64,000 nucleotides of DNA. Source: Halichondria panicea. Lineage: Eukaryota; Porifera; Demospongiae; Suberitida; Halichondriidae. Shown here piece by piece: positions 26,419 through 37,912 of this stretch. The notes under the pieces were generated by a model, which made no database searches, was not told where the DNA came from, and was given only the letters and a program-made list of their open reading frames with translations. Positions within the stretch are counted from its first letter, which is position 1, and each line of letters begins with the position of its first letter. A program made the translations under genes and the position numbers. Location: the NCBI RefSeq assembly GCF_963675165.1, contig NC_087391.1:2747001-2811000 (forward strand), read 5' to 3'.

Positions 26419-26947
26419 TATGGGGTGCCGTTTGTCTCAAAACTAATAAACAGTCGATGTTTACCAAAGAGGTCGATGTTTACCAAGGAGGTCGATGTTT
26501 AGCAGCCAGGTCAATGTTTAGCAACCAGGTCGATGTTTAGCAAAGCTACCAGATCACACAATGTGTAGATATTAGGGCGTGGTTTCTTGTGATACGCCTT
26601 GATTAGAATTGTGCTAGAGATGAATGCCACCCCTAGGCCCTACTGCCTAATTATAGCCAGTGCTATTTTCATCTTCAGAATCTACTAAGTAAACCGCTGT
26701 TTGTAACAGCAGTAATAAGAGCAATTGCTATAACATCTTGCAACTAGCTAGCACAATTCTAATTAAGTATCACAAGAAACCACGCCCTAATATCTGCACT
26801 TTGTGCGATCTGGTAGCTTTGCTAAACATCGATCTGGTTGCATGCTAAACATCGACCTGGTCGCTAAACATCGACCTGGTCGCTAAACATCGATCTGGTA
26901 GGTAAACATCAACTCTTTATTAGTTTTGAGACAAACGGCACCCCATA
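26419..26947. repeat. 529-bp foldback element with internal TCGATGTTTA units
   Basis: Ends TATGGGGTGCCGTTTGTCTC and complement. Each arm is about 210 bp and contains an array of units of about 18 bp, of the form AGGTCGATGTTTAGCAACC (five on the left, four to five inverted on the right), followed by a shared block ending near GATATTAGGGCGTGGTTTCT. It is related to 8631-8995. Confidence 0.85.
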
Positions 26948-27267
26948 GACATGTGAGGTCTCCTGGTATAATCAGTGCAACTAGGACAGAAATAGTAAGT
27001 CTTTTTGACTGAAGGACATTGTAAACACATGTTTGATTTCTTTGTTGTAGATCCAGCTAGACATACAAAAGCTAAGCAAATAACCAGTTATCTATAGCTA
27101 TTATACTCGAGAGATGACTACGGCATGGTAAATTTCAACACTTTTAGCACGCTGGAAAAACAGAAAAGATTCCATTTGGACTAATGCGTGCACTATGTAA
27201 ACGGAATGAGCAGTTTATACTGACTGTAGAACCTACACGTGGAATAACGATTATGCACTCAAGGACT

Positions 27268-30200
27268 TTAGAAGTCCAAAACAGAAAGACGACATGAAAT
27301 CGTCAATACTGTACAGCTAACATACTTGGTTCCATCATCTACTTTGAAAAACATTTCTCCAGGTCCAAAAGTAGTTGGGGATGATGGGCGTGCCACTTTA
27401 GTAGGGGGAGCATCACCTTCCTTAATATTATCTGTGTCTAGCTTACGTTTTCGTTGCCCTGCACAAAATGGTAGGTTTGCTTCATATTGGGTCCAACTAA
27501 AACTTCAGGTTATCACACTATTTTGAATTGAGCTGCACAAACTAGTAGAAACACTTACTCACCTTTAACTACAGTGGTCTCAGGGGGGACGTATGTGCCA
27601 GCAGTAGATACCTGTGGCTGTGCCTGCTGCTGATTGGTCGACTCAACCTGTGACTTTGGAGGGATATAGGTGCCTGATGTGGTTATTTTTCCTTTAGTTG
27701 AAAGCTGCAGAAATAATTTGTAAACCGCTATATTAATGAGTACAATATTTATTATTAAGATGCAAGTTGATTGTAGAGCAATCGCCAGTTAAAAGTACCT
27801 TAGGGTGCGTCCTGGACTTATAGCTGGGGGAAATGGGGGTGGGGCTAGGGCGAATAAACCGAATTGGACTCTTGACATTGTGTTTGAGAGACGCCACTAA
27901 GGGCTCAGAGAGACGTGGCTTCCGACGAATCTTACGGTGCTTTTTGGTGAACTGGTTCAGTTCACTTGCTGTGAAAATTAGAAAGATCGAGCTACAAGTA
28001 CACACTCAACACAGCTGAATAAAACATGGAAACTGTTATACCTCGCAATGAATCAAAATTTTAACACATTTCTTGGCCTATACACAAAATTAGTCTCAGT
28101 TTCACTATTTAAAGCAATTGCAATACACTTTCGTAGATCTCAATATCACAGAGCAGCTCGTAAATATACAGTAACAGACGGAAGTCTTCCTCTATTATGC
28201 AAATAAAAGACTCTTCACCGACACGACTACTATAAAGCCTTTGTACAAGTGATACAAAAAATACTAGGAGACTGGCACCACCTGAAAACGAGAAGGTACA
28301 GTAGAACTATCAAGCTACGATTACTAGAAAACCAATAGAGGTCAAGATTAACCAATGGTGAGCACTATAGAGAAACTCACAAAGATCACCAAAAGAAAGA
28401 CCAAGCGAAAGCAAATCAAGTGGTGGTAAGTATGCTGGCCATCTGAAAGGTCCTCTTCCAGAGCAGTAAATGGTTATTAGACATTTGATCTATGCAATAT
28501 ACCAGCTTCGAAGTAAGTGACTGAGATAATTCGTTACAATTATCAAAGTACAAAAAAAAACATTTGCAAAGCAATATTTGCCAAGCAATATTTACCAGGC
28601 CCATCAGCCCAAAAAACTATGGAAACAAGCAAGCGGGAGAAAACCGCATGCAATCTGTCGCAACCTCATTCACATGCACATTTTCTGTACAGGCCAATTC
28701 ATAAACACAAACGATTTCATGACATTGCTTGTTACGCACATGCAGGTGAGCAGACTCAGAACAAACAAACAGACAACACAATGACCGACTACTAAGGCCG
28801 TAGGAGTCACAACTGAACATCTTCTGTCAGGTTACATGTAGATAAATAAGTATAGGGAAAGCTGACCTGTTGGTCTGGCTACGTCCTTAAGATCAATGAT
28901 TGAGGTGGGGCTACGAGCAGCCTTCAGTATCCTAGTAACACCCAGCTTCTCCCTCATGTAATAGCTGATCCTGGTGGGTGTCATGAAGAATGGCATCACG
29001 GGGATAAGATCCCCATTACGCTTATCGTCACGCTTGGAAGACTGTGGAGGGTATGATCAAAAGTACACAGTTCAATATTGCGTTGACACGAGGTAATCAT
29101 GCAATCAATCACATGTACACGATAATATAAATCATTGCCCTGAGTGATAGCTACAGGTAGTTCATACCTTTTTCCCCAAGTGCCGTATCTGCATTCCAGA
29201 CCGTTCTATAGAGTAAAGTTTGACGATGGTGATAATGATTTACAATTACATAATTATTATGTTAGAGCAAGTAGGGGATGGTGCCCATTGTATAAGGTAG
29301 GCGGAGATAACAATAAATTATATGGGTCTATTGGAAATTGTAAAAATAAATGCAGCGCGCCGGCAGCCAGGTGAGCAGACTCAGAATACATAGACAGACC
29401 GTAAATCTTCTAATATAACACTTTTCATTGTTTTAATACAGCGGACACTTTAGTGCTTAAATATCCGAACAGAAAAGTTAAGATACATTCCAAGCAACGT
29501 ACGAGTACACCGTATTACGTTACCGTACCTCTGAAACTCTTCTTGATTCCAGGAATTAGAGTACTCGTCCTCTTCTCTTGATTTTCTGCATAATGCAGTG
29601 GCAATGTCACGTTATGGTTACTCAAATGTACTACCAACTACACCTCATTAACCATATAATAGTTAGACACTGTTTAGGAAGTTTCTACATGATTTAGAAG
29701 CCCAAAGGGCTGGTTGTAGTATCCCGAACGCAGTGAGGGTTCTACTAGCCCCGAGGACTTCTAAATCATGTGGAAACTTCCTAAACAGTGTCTTTTAGAT
29801 CATAGCAACCATGAGTATTTAGCCAATCAGATTTGAATGTTCTTATCTAATCTTTGCTACATGATTTTCTATTGAAGTACAGTAGAACCTCGATTATCCG
29901 GACACCTTGGTTCCAGAAGCTGGCCGGATAAGTGAATATGCCGGATAATCGAATAGATAAACCACGCCTTGATCCACCCACTTTATTGATGAACAGCAGT
30001 GCCACATGTTGTCTGCGCATGCGCAAAAGAAAAGCAGGCATGTCTCCATGGTAACAGCTGAAACGCGCATGCGCATTTGAGGGACACGCCCATTTTCTGA
30101 ATTATGTAATCTGATTAAAAAGAAAACTGCCAAGCCGGATAATCGAGGTTCCGGATAATCGAGGGCCGGATAATCGAGGTTCTACTGTACATGATTTTCT

Positions 30201-33200
30201 ATTGAAGTACATGATTTTCTAAATTGGATAGAACATTTCCTCTAACCAATCAGATTGCAGTATTTATGACAAACATGATCTAAAATTATGGTATTCTACT
30301 GAAATTACGCCCACACCTGCTTTTGCATAGGCTACAAAACTATGCCCACCAGGAAGACAGCAAGTGAGGCAATACATGTCACGGTGAGAGTGAAACAGCA
30401 GTTCGTCAAGTGTGATTAGCCTGATTAGCTTAGTTGTAAAGATCAGCTTCCTCGATTGCCACTATAGAAATGTAGATACAAGGAACACATTTCTTTTATG
30501 TTAGTACTAAGGTGGTGATAATGATGATGATGTTGACGACGACATGTGATACTTTACCATGCATTACAATTGTTTGTTTGTACTATTGCATTGATTAACT
30601 TTGCTGGAAAGAGTTGGGTAGAATTTATCACTTAGTGGTTTTTTGAGGTAAACACCTGGGTGGCAGGCGTACACTCGAGACGAAACTACTTTCGAAAATA
30701 GGCAATGTCAACCTATAGTGCTGCTGTGTAGCATGCAATTAGGGTGGGCGTAATCCCGATAGAATACGGTAATAAATAGTATGCTTGTTTTAGTGTGACA
30801 TGCACCCCTTATTATACAATAATTTATTATACAGTTCAACAGTGAGTATTTCACAACGCATAGGTAAAAACTAACAATGAATTAATATATACCCCATTTA
30901 GTTGGCCTTTTAAGGCCTCCATACTTCCTCCAATAAGTGTAGCAGTGGTTGCATAGCCTGCAGTGCTCATGGGCGGGGCCCCACTGATACCACCGGACAG
31001 ATGTTGCAGCCAGACAACTCTCACAGCCCTGTTTCAATAAGGGTATGGAATGAAATATTCTATACGTATATAACGAAGATGCATGAAAACAATCATGGCC
31101 GTCTATAAGAAATTTAATCTCAGTCATGTGAGATAAAGTATTGCATTCAGGTTCTAGAGACTATAGCATTCCTTCTCACAGGCAAATCAAGCATACGTAC
31201 ATGTAATACCAAATTCAGTGCAAGAACTTGTGTAACAATTATGTCTCAGAACGTAACAATTAAAGAGAAGCAGCTACATTACATTACCTTCTCTCCGTCA
31301 CTGGCAGTGGGCACAGTAACATTTGAGTCAGGGACATCGGTGGGCATGGTACCAGCGGATGCTGCCTTGCCTGCAAACAAACACTATACTTAAGCACACT
31401 TAGTTAAAAGATTAACGGAAACAACACACACTAAATGTGCATACATGTATGCACACCTGTATACCCCACACTTCAAGGCCACACATACATGTACAATATT
31501 GAATCAGTCGGCCTACGATAAGAACAGTGATAGTTTACAGAAAGGCCGAATATCTGTCAACTACTCTGGGGTTAGTACAGTGGTTGCAACAGTACTGTAG
31601 CTGAATATGATCACCTGACAGGTCCCTTTGCCCAGTAGGAGGGCCTCCAGAGGGGGTCCTCAAATGAACTATGACCTCTTTCAGATCGTTCTGTTTCTCA
31701 ATCATTCTATGGCGTTTCTGAATCTGATAGCGGTCAGTGGTCTTCCACATGTAATAGTACGCCACAATGCTTTTGACAGGTTTCCATGGCAACTGTGTAC
31801 ATGTATATAAGCACACGTAATTGCATTTGCTCAGCTACAATAGAACCTAATACTCACATATTTTCTCTGAATGTAAAGAAAGTCTTTTTGTTCTTGCAGC
31901 CCGTCCTCAAACCTCTTTGCCTCATCTACACACACAAAAGAACACATTGATCACATCAGGGGAGCTATAATTATATCTTACTGAGATTCCCACAAACATC
32001 TGTAGCTCTCACACTTCTGAGAATTTCTACAGCGTACAAGTACACCTACAATTTACATGTAACATCTAGTCAGCGGAAAATATTTTCAAACCCCGGCCAT
32101 ATACACAGAAACAACTTGTTATTGTACCGTCTTCTGTATGTTATACCTTGAGTCCAGGCTTCTAGCTCATCTGCACAAAGCACAGGGCCTCTTGGAACTA
32201 GACAGCTGGTTGCCTGGGTGATATCATACACATTAAGGTGCAGCGTGTCCATTGCATGAAACAGGGTAATATCTCTTGAGGCAGCAGCAGCCCCCAATCG
32301 TAAACTAATCTGTGGCTTCTTGGCTCCATCCAGTAACGCCCGAGCAAAGGTACCAATAGACCTGAGAGTTTTACACAGTGCGATGATGAAAGTACAGTTT
32401 TGAACGTTGCAATCACAGCATGCTCAAAAAGACGCTGCATATACATTGTACACATATCTACAGCTACATGAGTATATTACAAATTACATGTGCTGTGAAA
32501 ATAATTATGTATTCCAGGAGAATACTAGGCTGTGCATAACAGTGTGTAGCCTGGTGCATGGGGAAGTAGAACAAAAAAGTGTATGCACATCATGTCTGGT
32601 ATGACTGAACTGCTCAGTGTGTATGTATACATCTAGCTATATCGTGCTTCAACTTATGCTCGCTGTTACTCCATAAGAAAGCTTTGAGACTATATAGACT
32701 CAGAACACTGACAACACACTGACAGACAAGAGACTGTATAAGACTAGTTCAAAGCTAAGGCTGCTGCTTCCATGAAACAGTTCACTGCTGTAGTACGTTG
32801 CAGCTACCAATACATGTACATGTAGCTAGCGCTCTAGTGCAGAGCTAACTCTAAGAGAATAGCAAAGGATATCAACAGATTTTGCTACTCACGAGTACGA
32901 AAAGAGCGCAATGTGAGCACAAAGCACAACTGGCCATAACTCAAGAAAAAATTAAAGCTTTAATTAGTTTGCAAATCCACGCCATTAAGTTCAAAATTGA
33001 AAATGTGGCTAGAAGTCCACAGAGCTATTACTTGCACCTGCATATATCAACGGCAGAAGAGTTACAACAGTAATACACAACACAGGCACACACACAAGCG
33101 CGCGAACACACATCAGTGACCTAGCTTGCACATGTGCACACCGAAGCACGATCAGAGAATGCAACGTACGTGAGTCTTTCAAAACAGATTAATTTTTATG

Positions 33201-36200
33201 GTCGCCTTAAATCGAATAAATACGGTATATGTAAAGTGCCTGTTCCACAACAGGTGATAGCGATGTACTACATACAGTACAACTATTATGCTTCAAACCT
33301 AAAACTCCTACCTGGCAACAACGAGAAATTGCTCCACTTTGTTATCGGCCATTTTGCCAGGAGCCCACATCTGAGCAGCAGGGTGGGGCACTGGCTCCCG
33401 AGACTCTGGGGCAACAAATTCAATATATCTTAATTCAACACGTGCAGTTGTTGTTAATAATAACAGGTTGGTAATAATTTACAAGTACATTCATGCGTGA
33501 GGTTATACCAACTGCTACACATTCCAAAACAATGCGCCCCAAATCTACAGTATTGTACACACCTGGGTCAATGTACGGTGAAATCTCAGCTTGATAGTCG
33601 CCGCCAACCCTAATCTCCCCCTTGTCCACGAGGAGGGTCTTCTGACTGGGGTCATAGACCATGGAGTAAAAGAAGGTGTCTTCCTTGTCAATGTAGCTCT
33701 TGATTTCCTCCAGCTCGTTTAGTAAAGACACCGTGCACTTTCCCCTGAGGTAAGCACAATGACATTATATATTTGAGGGATGTTTTATACAGCTGTATGT
33801 AGCCATCTTTAAGGCATAATTATTTTGTTGAACTAAAGAAAAACAGAAATATAAAACTTATACAACGGACACACAAACTGATACTAAATATGCCAACACT
33901 TTTGGCAGATTGTCAAAACCAAATTAGTACATGTGGGTACAATATAACATGTGCGTGGGAAAACAGAACAACAAAACATCACCATTGTAAGGATCGAGCT
34001 CACCTAACCATGTCTATTTTGTAGGTCTCCACCTGTCTTGACAGGAAAAGTTCCCTGTGGCGAATAAGATGGCCGTCTAATTCTCCCAACTTGTCAAAAC
34101 TGTTCTTGGCCACTTCAGGATTCTCCACTTCATTCTCCTCCTCTGTAGCCACTGTAGAGTACACAAGTTTCAATTTTAATACAAATGTACATGCATATAA
34201 TTATACGTAGCTGTTCCACGTACAAAGGGAGGAGCTAGACTGTGCTATGAAACATGTCATTATCCACGATAGTGGACACTTAACACAGCATACTTACATG
34301 TAAGCGTGAACTCACTGGTGTGTCTGTCGGCTGCCACAAGGAGGTTGGCAGGGAGGTCTTTTCGGCGGTAAAAACATTTTGCAGCCACTTCAACGCTCCC
34401 TTTTGAATTCTATAATTATAGATTGCGTATGTATTCAAGGTACACTTTGAACAAGCAATGGTCCTAAAACATTATATGTAATATATTACCAAACCACATG
34501 AATATTATCGAGGGCATAAAAGAGAGGAGGGCATGTAACTCACAAGGTACTAATGTGAGAAGCCGTGCTATAAAGCAAGTGTACGCACGCACTGCCATGC
34601 AGTCAATGGGCAGCAGTTCTAACGAGCAACAGTATGAATTTTAAATAGGCTGAGTTTCATGCCCTCTCTTGCATGCCTACACAAGTTGATAAAGCCCTTG
34701 GTATTATATACATGTAGTGTAACTAAGCATAGTGTAGATTACAAATTGACATTGCATGTATAGCACAACAGGGTAAACCTTTCATATACACACATGACAC
34801 CTATCACTGCTCACAATTAACCTAATAGCCAGATCATTCATTACCTCTCGATAGAAACCAACCTTTCTTAGTTCTTCGATCTTGCAAATTTGATAGGGCA
34901 TCGGTGGGGGATACACCTCCATGTAGATACACTCTGTGAAATTGAAACATGGAGCTTAGAATCAAAAAGAAGTGCCACTCAATAATAGAGGTTTAGAAGC
35001 TAAACAAACACATGGCATTAAATATTTGTGTGTGCTTAAATATAAGAGTGAAGGATTGGCAACGCATTCCACGATAATGAGTGGTACCGTCTACGTACAC
35101 TAAAACTAATAATAATGGCTAGGCTGCTTAAAGGATCAAGCCTAAACGTATCATTATATTTATGCTCTGCTCACTTACTTCGTCACAGGTAGAAAGAGGC
35201 AAATTTCTCTCTCTCCAGATTAATTCCCAAAATGATGTCTAAGTACTTGACAGTTGAACAAGGAAGAAAAATGTAAAGTCTCTCAATATGAAAGGAATTG
35301 CTGATAATAAAATCGGAGTGAGAGAAAGAAAGGGAGAGAGCTACAGAAAAAACAACGTCCGAGGTAGATGCAAGAGAGGTACTCCCAGAGAGTGTTTATC
35401 AACTGTCAGTGAGCTAGCTGGTCTTGAAGATGCCACTACATGTACATGTATATACACAGTAAGTGCAGTAATAGTAGATCTAAGAGGTAAACTAATGCTC
35501 AAGGATGGCGGAACATCTTGTCTACATAGTATATACAAGGACGTATGAAGAGAAGAGGGCATACAACTACAATCTATCATATTATAAATGGGCAGGGTCT
35601 TATATATAAAAATAGCATTGCACGTGCACCGTTTTTGTGTGTGCACGGTGAAGATATACGGAAACTTACAGAGAAAGTAGCTATTCTAGCTAAGCTAACA
35701 TACTGCAGATGATTGTAGCTCTCTACTAGTAGTAAATGATGCTAACAATGCTCAGTGAAACTAGAAAGTGAGTAGCATAGTCGTACTAGAAGCAACAAGC
35801 CAGAAACCACAGACTTTGAGTTGTTGCCTCAAATCCTTGGTTTCTTTGACTCCTGTCTTGATGTAGCAGGTATAGCAATCATAGTGTTAAACTACTACAA
35901 CTCATAAACTAACAGGAGATGTTATACAAGAGAGATAAACGAGCTAATGGAAGAAAGTAGATAAAAAGTGCCAACTCAGCAGTTTGGATAGGTTTGGAGT
36001 TTTTACATAGAAAACATAAGCTCACGTGAATCTTAGTGACCAACTTCCTGGTGGGCGCTTCGCTAAATATAGCATATCCTGCTGACTCATCAATAATATG
36101 ATGCATACACAGCATACATAGTGAGTTGCATGCCCTCTTCTCTTCATACGCCCTTGGTATATAGGTATATGCAAAATTGTGTAGATGAGATGTTCCATCA

Positions 36201-37039
36201 TCTATGAGCATTAGTTTACCTCCTAACGCAAATTCTACTATCACTTACATGTAAAGTGGGCGGTGGGTGTGGCTAAAACTACTACGGAAGTAAACCAAGT
36301 AGTAATCAACACTAATTGCATTCTTCAGCTCATAAAATGATAAGTCTATTACAGCGCCACGTCACCTCAGCATAATGTTTTAGGTCCTAAAAAGCGCCAA
36401 CTGTTGAGGAATTATTTTATTCTGGCGTTTATAAAAAGGGTTGTTTGAGACATCAAGACAATCATTCTGCACCTTTGACCCTTAAACTACCATCATGTGA
36501 GATAAGTAAACACAATCACACTTCTAAACAGTTGTCTAACCCATAGCTAGCTACAGTCAATGAACGTGAACGTTGTTCGTGAGTCATTCAGCTCTCAACG
36601 GTGCAGCTAGCAAGTGAAACTGAGCTAGACCATGCCCATTTTCTCTACAAATTCTATACTAGCTGTAAAACATAAGGTAAAGCGCCACCATAATTTAGGC
36701 GCCAGCTGGGCTGAACGCAAATTTTTTGTGGTCTAAAAGATGCGCCATTCAGAAGAGGAATTAATTTTTTCTGGCGCTGTAATTACGTCAATCACAGGGT
36801 ACGGTGCGCCTCAACATTTATGGTGATGCTGACGCAGCGCTGCATCAATTTAATACAGTTGTTCGGAATTTGGTCACAAGACCAGGAATTATGCGTGAAT
36901 CGCGAGTGCATGCTACGATAGCTACTCGATTGCTAACAACTCATTACTTTTACTGCAACTAGCCACTAATAAATTATACATTAATTTTTATGGTAAAAAT
37001 GTTCAGCAAACCTCCAATTCTGTACAGGCCTTCTGCCAT
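27268..37039 (-). CDS. MTA: metastasis-associated protein (MTA), NuRD complex subunit
   Basis: Sixteen exons on the minus strand: 37039-37012, 34933-34845, 34409-34298, 34151-34004, 33744-33563, 33405-33312, 32361-32147, 31925-31858, 31792-31615, 31370-31288, 31028-30893, 29585-29524, 29041-28867, 27968-27799, 27704-27563, 27458-27268. Phases agree throughout, giving 690 residues (human MTA1 is 715). The 28-bp first exon (MAEGLYRIG) opens the BAH domain ([13 protein letters not shown]). ELM2 follows ([31 protein letters not shown]), then SANT ([20 protein letters not shown]) and a GATA-type finger with Cys 401, 404, 422 and 425. The tail has two SGTYIPP/AGTYVPP motifs. MTA scaffolds HDAC and CHD4 in nuclear NuRD. 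The 62-bp exon at 29585 was placed by phase and uses a GTAACG donor; a final exon beyond 27268 cannot be excluded. Confidence 0.93.
29665..30284. repeat. compound foldback repeat in an MTA intron
   Basis: Arms 29665-29700 and 29758-29793 are inverted copies (AGACACTGTTTAGGAAGTTT). They are followed by ATGATTTTCTATTGAAGTAC units and an ACCAATCAGATTGCAGTATT block. The distal part is repeated at 57001-57122 without the insertion at 29880. Confidence 0.7.
29880..30187. mobile_element. 308-bp pogo/Tigger-like MITE with TA duplication
   Basis: Terminal inverted repeats start CAGTAGAACCTCGATTATCC, a pattern typical of pogo/Tigger (Tc1-mariner) elements, and TA dinucleotides flank both ends (29878-29879 and 30188-30189). 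There is no transposase frame, so it is non-autonomous. The paralogous sequence at 57.0 kb preserves the empty site. Confidence 0.9.
30289..30771. repeat. 483-bp copy of the ACCGTATTCTAC family
   Basis: The left end is ATGGTATTCTACTGAAATTA, and the right end, read inward, is TACCGTATTCTATCGGGATT followed by ACGCCCACCC. It lies in the MTA intron between 29586 and 30892. It shares ends and blocks with 12443-12968 and 39884-40350. Confidence 0.7.
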
Positions 37040-37912
37040 TGTCGTACACCTTGATCAGTTATCACTATTCCAGCTATTCGTACGTCCCCTCAATGGCCTT
37101 CTGACTAGACTGGGATCTAGTGAACACCCCTGGGCTTTTGCTCAACTCGTAATTTCTAAAAAGAAAAAAGGGTCCATTATTTTCGTTAAAATAGATTTGA
37201 CTTCTGTGGTCAATGACGTCAAAGTTGCTGTCGGTTCTCTGTTATTATTGTGCAGAGATTGTGTTTACCAAGATCACTAATCAGACGGAATGTGGATACT
37301 CACTGTACTTTTCTAGCTAGCTATTAAGTCGTGACTGACCTGAAAGTTGCTGAGAGTTTACTGGCTAAAAACACAAAAGAATTACTTTTGTAAATGTAAG
37401 AAATAATGGATATCCAAAATATGTACATAAAGATAGATAGTGTTAAATATATGTGTCAGTTCATATCATATCATGTGATTGTCTATACTGTCTATGCTTT
37501 TCTTTGTAGGATCTAAGAAGAGTTAAATTTGTTCTATGTGTGGTGTTGAAGAACTACAAAGACTTTCTGTCGATAGCAGTACATACGTACGTACGTACAT
37601 AGTAGCTTACATATTTATTTGATTCGTACGTACCTCTCCGGCTCCACCACCATTGCATATTTAGTATATTGACAAGAGTGTGCTCTGGACTACTCTTCTG
37701 TTTTCTGTACTCATTCGTAGAGGAGGCAGAGCATTCCCTCAAACAGAGAGAGGCTCCGCTTCTTTGAATAGAGACACGTATACGCACTGGCATCTTCCGA
37801 CGAATATAGTGAAACTGAAGGAGGGTTAACTCCCCCACCCACCAAAAGAGCACGATTCTCAGTTTCCCTAGGGGAATCATCTTCATCTTCAACCCCTGAA
37901 GGGATCCTTAGG
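37040..37912. promoter_or_regulatory. divergent region between MTA and WDR26
   Basis: About 870 bp separate the two opposite start codons. The part from about 37775 stays open in the WDR26 frame, so the true promoter region may be shorter. No named site is recognised; a shared bidirectional promoter is inferred. Confidence 0.4.

Larger units (their letters stand above)
22439..27267. other. 4.8-kb gene-free, repeat-rich region
   Basis: No supported coding exon was found between the MACPF-like start and the MTA stop. The region holds inverted-repeat elements at 22611-23127, 23344-23670, 24219-24277, 24379-24470 and 26419-26947, a CAGA microsatellite, and a partly duplicated sequence at 25150-25205 (GTGGAGTGCTACTCTACTTA twice, near matches). 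Confidence 0.6.

Noticed and set aside
28517..28820. Several open frames in the intron around 28.6 kb
   Set aside because: They lie between well-supported MTA exons, lack splice logic and show no family resemblance.
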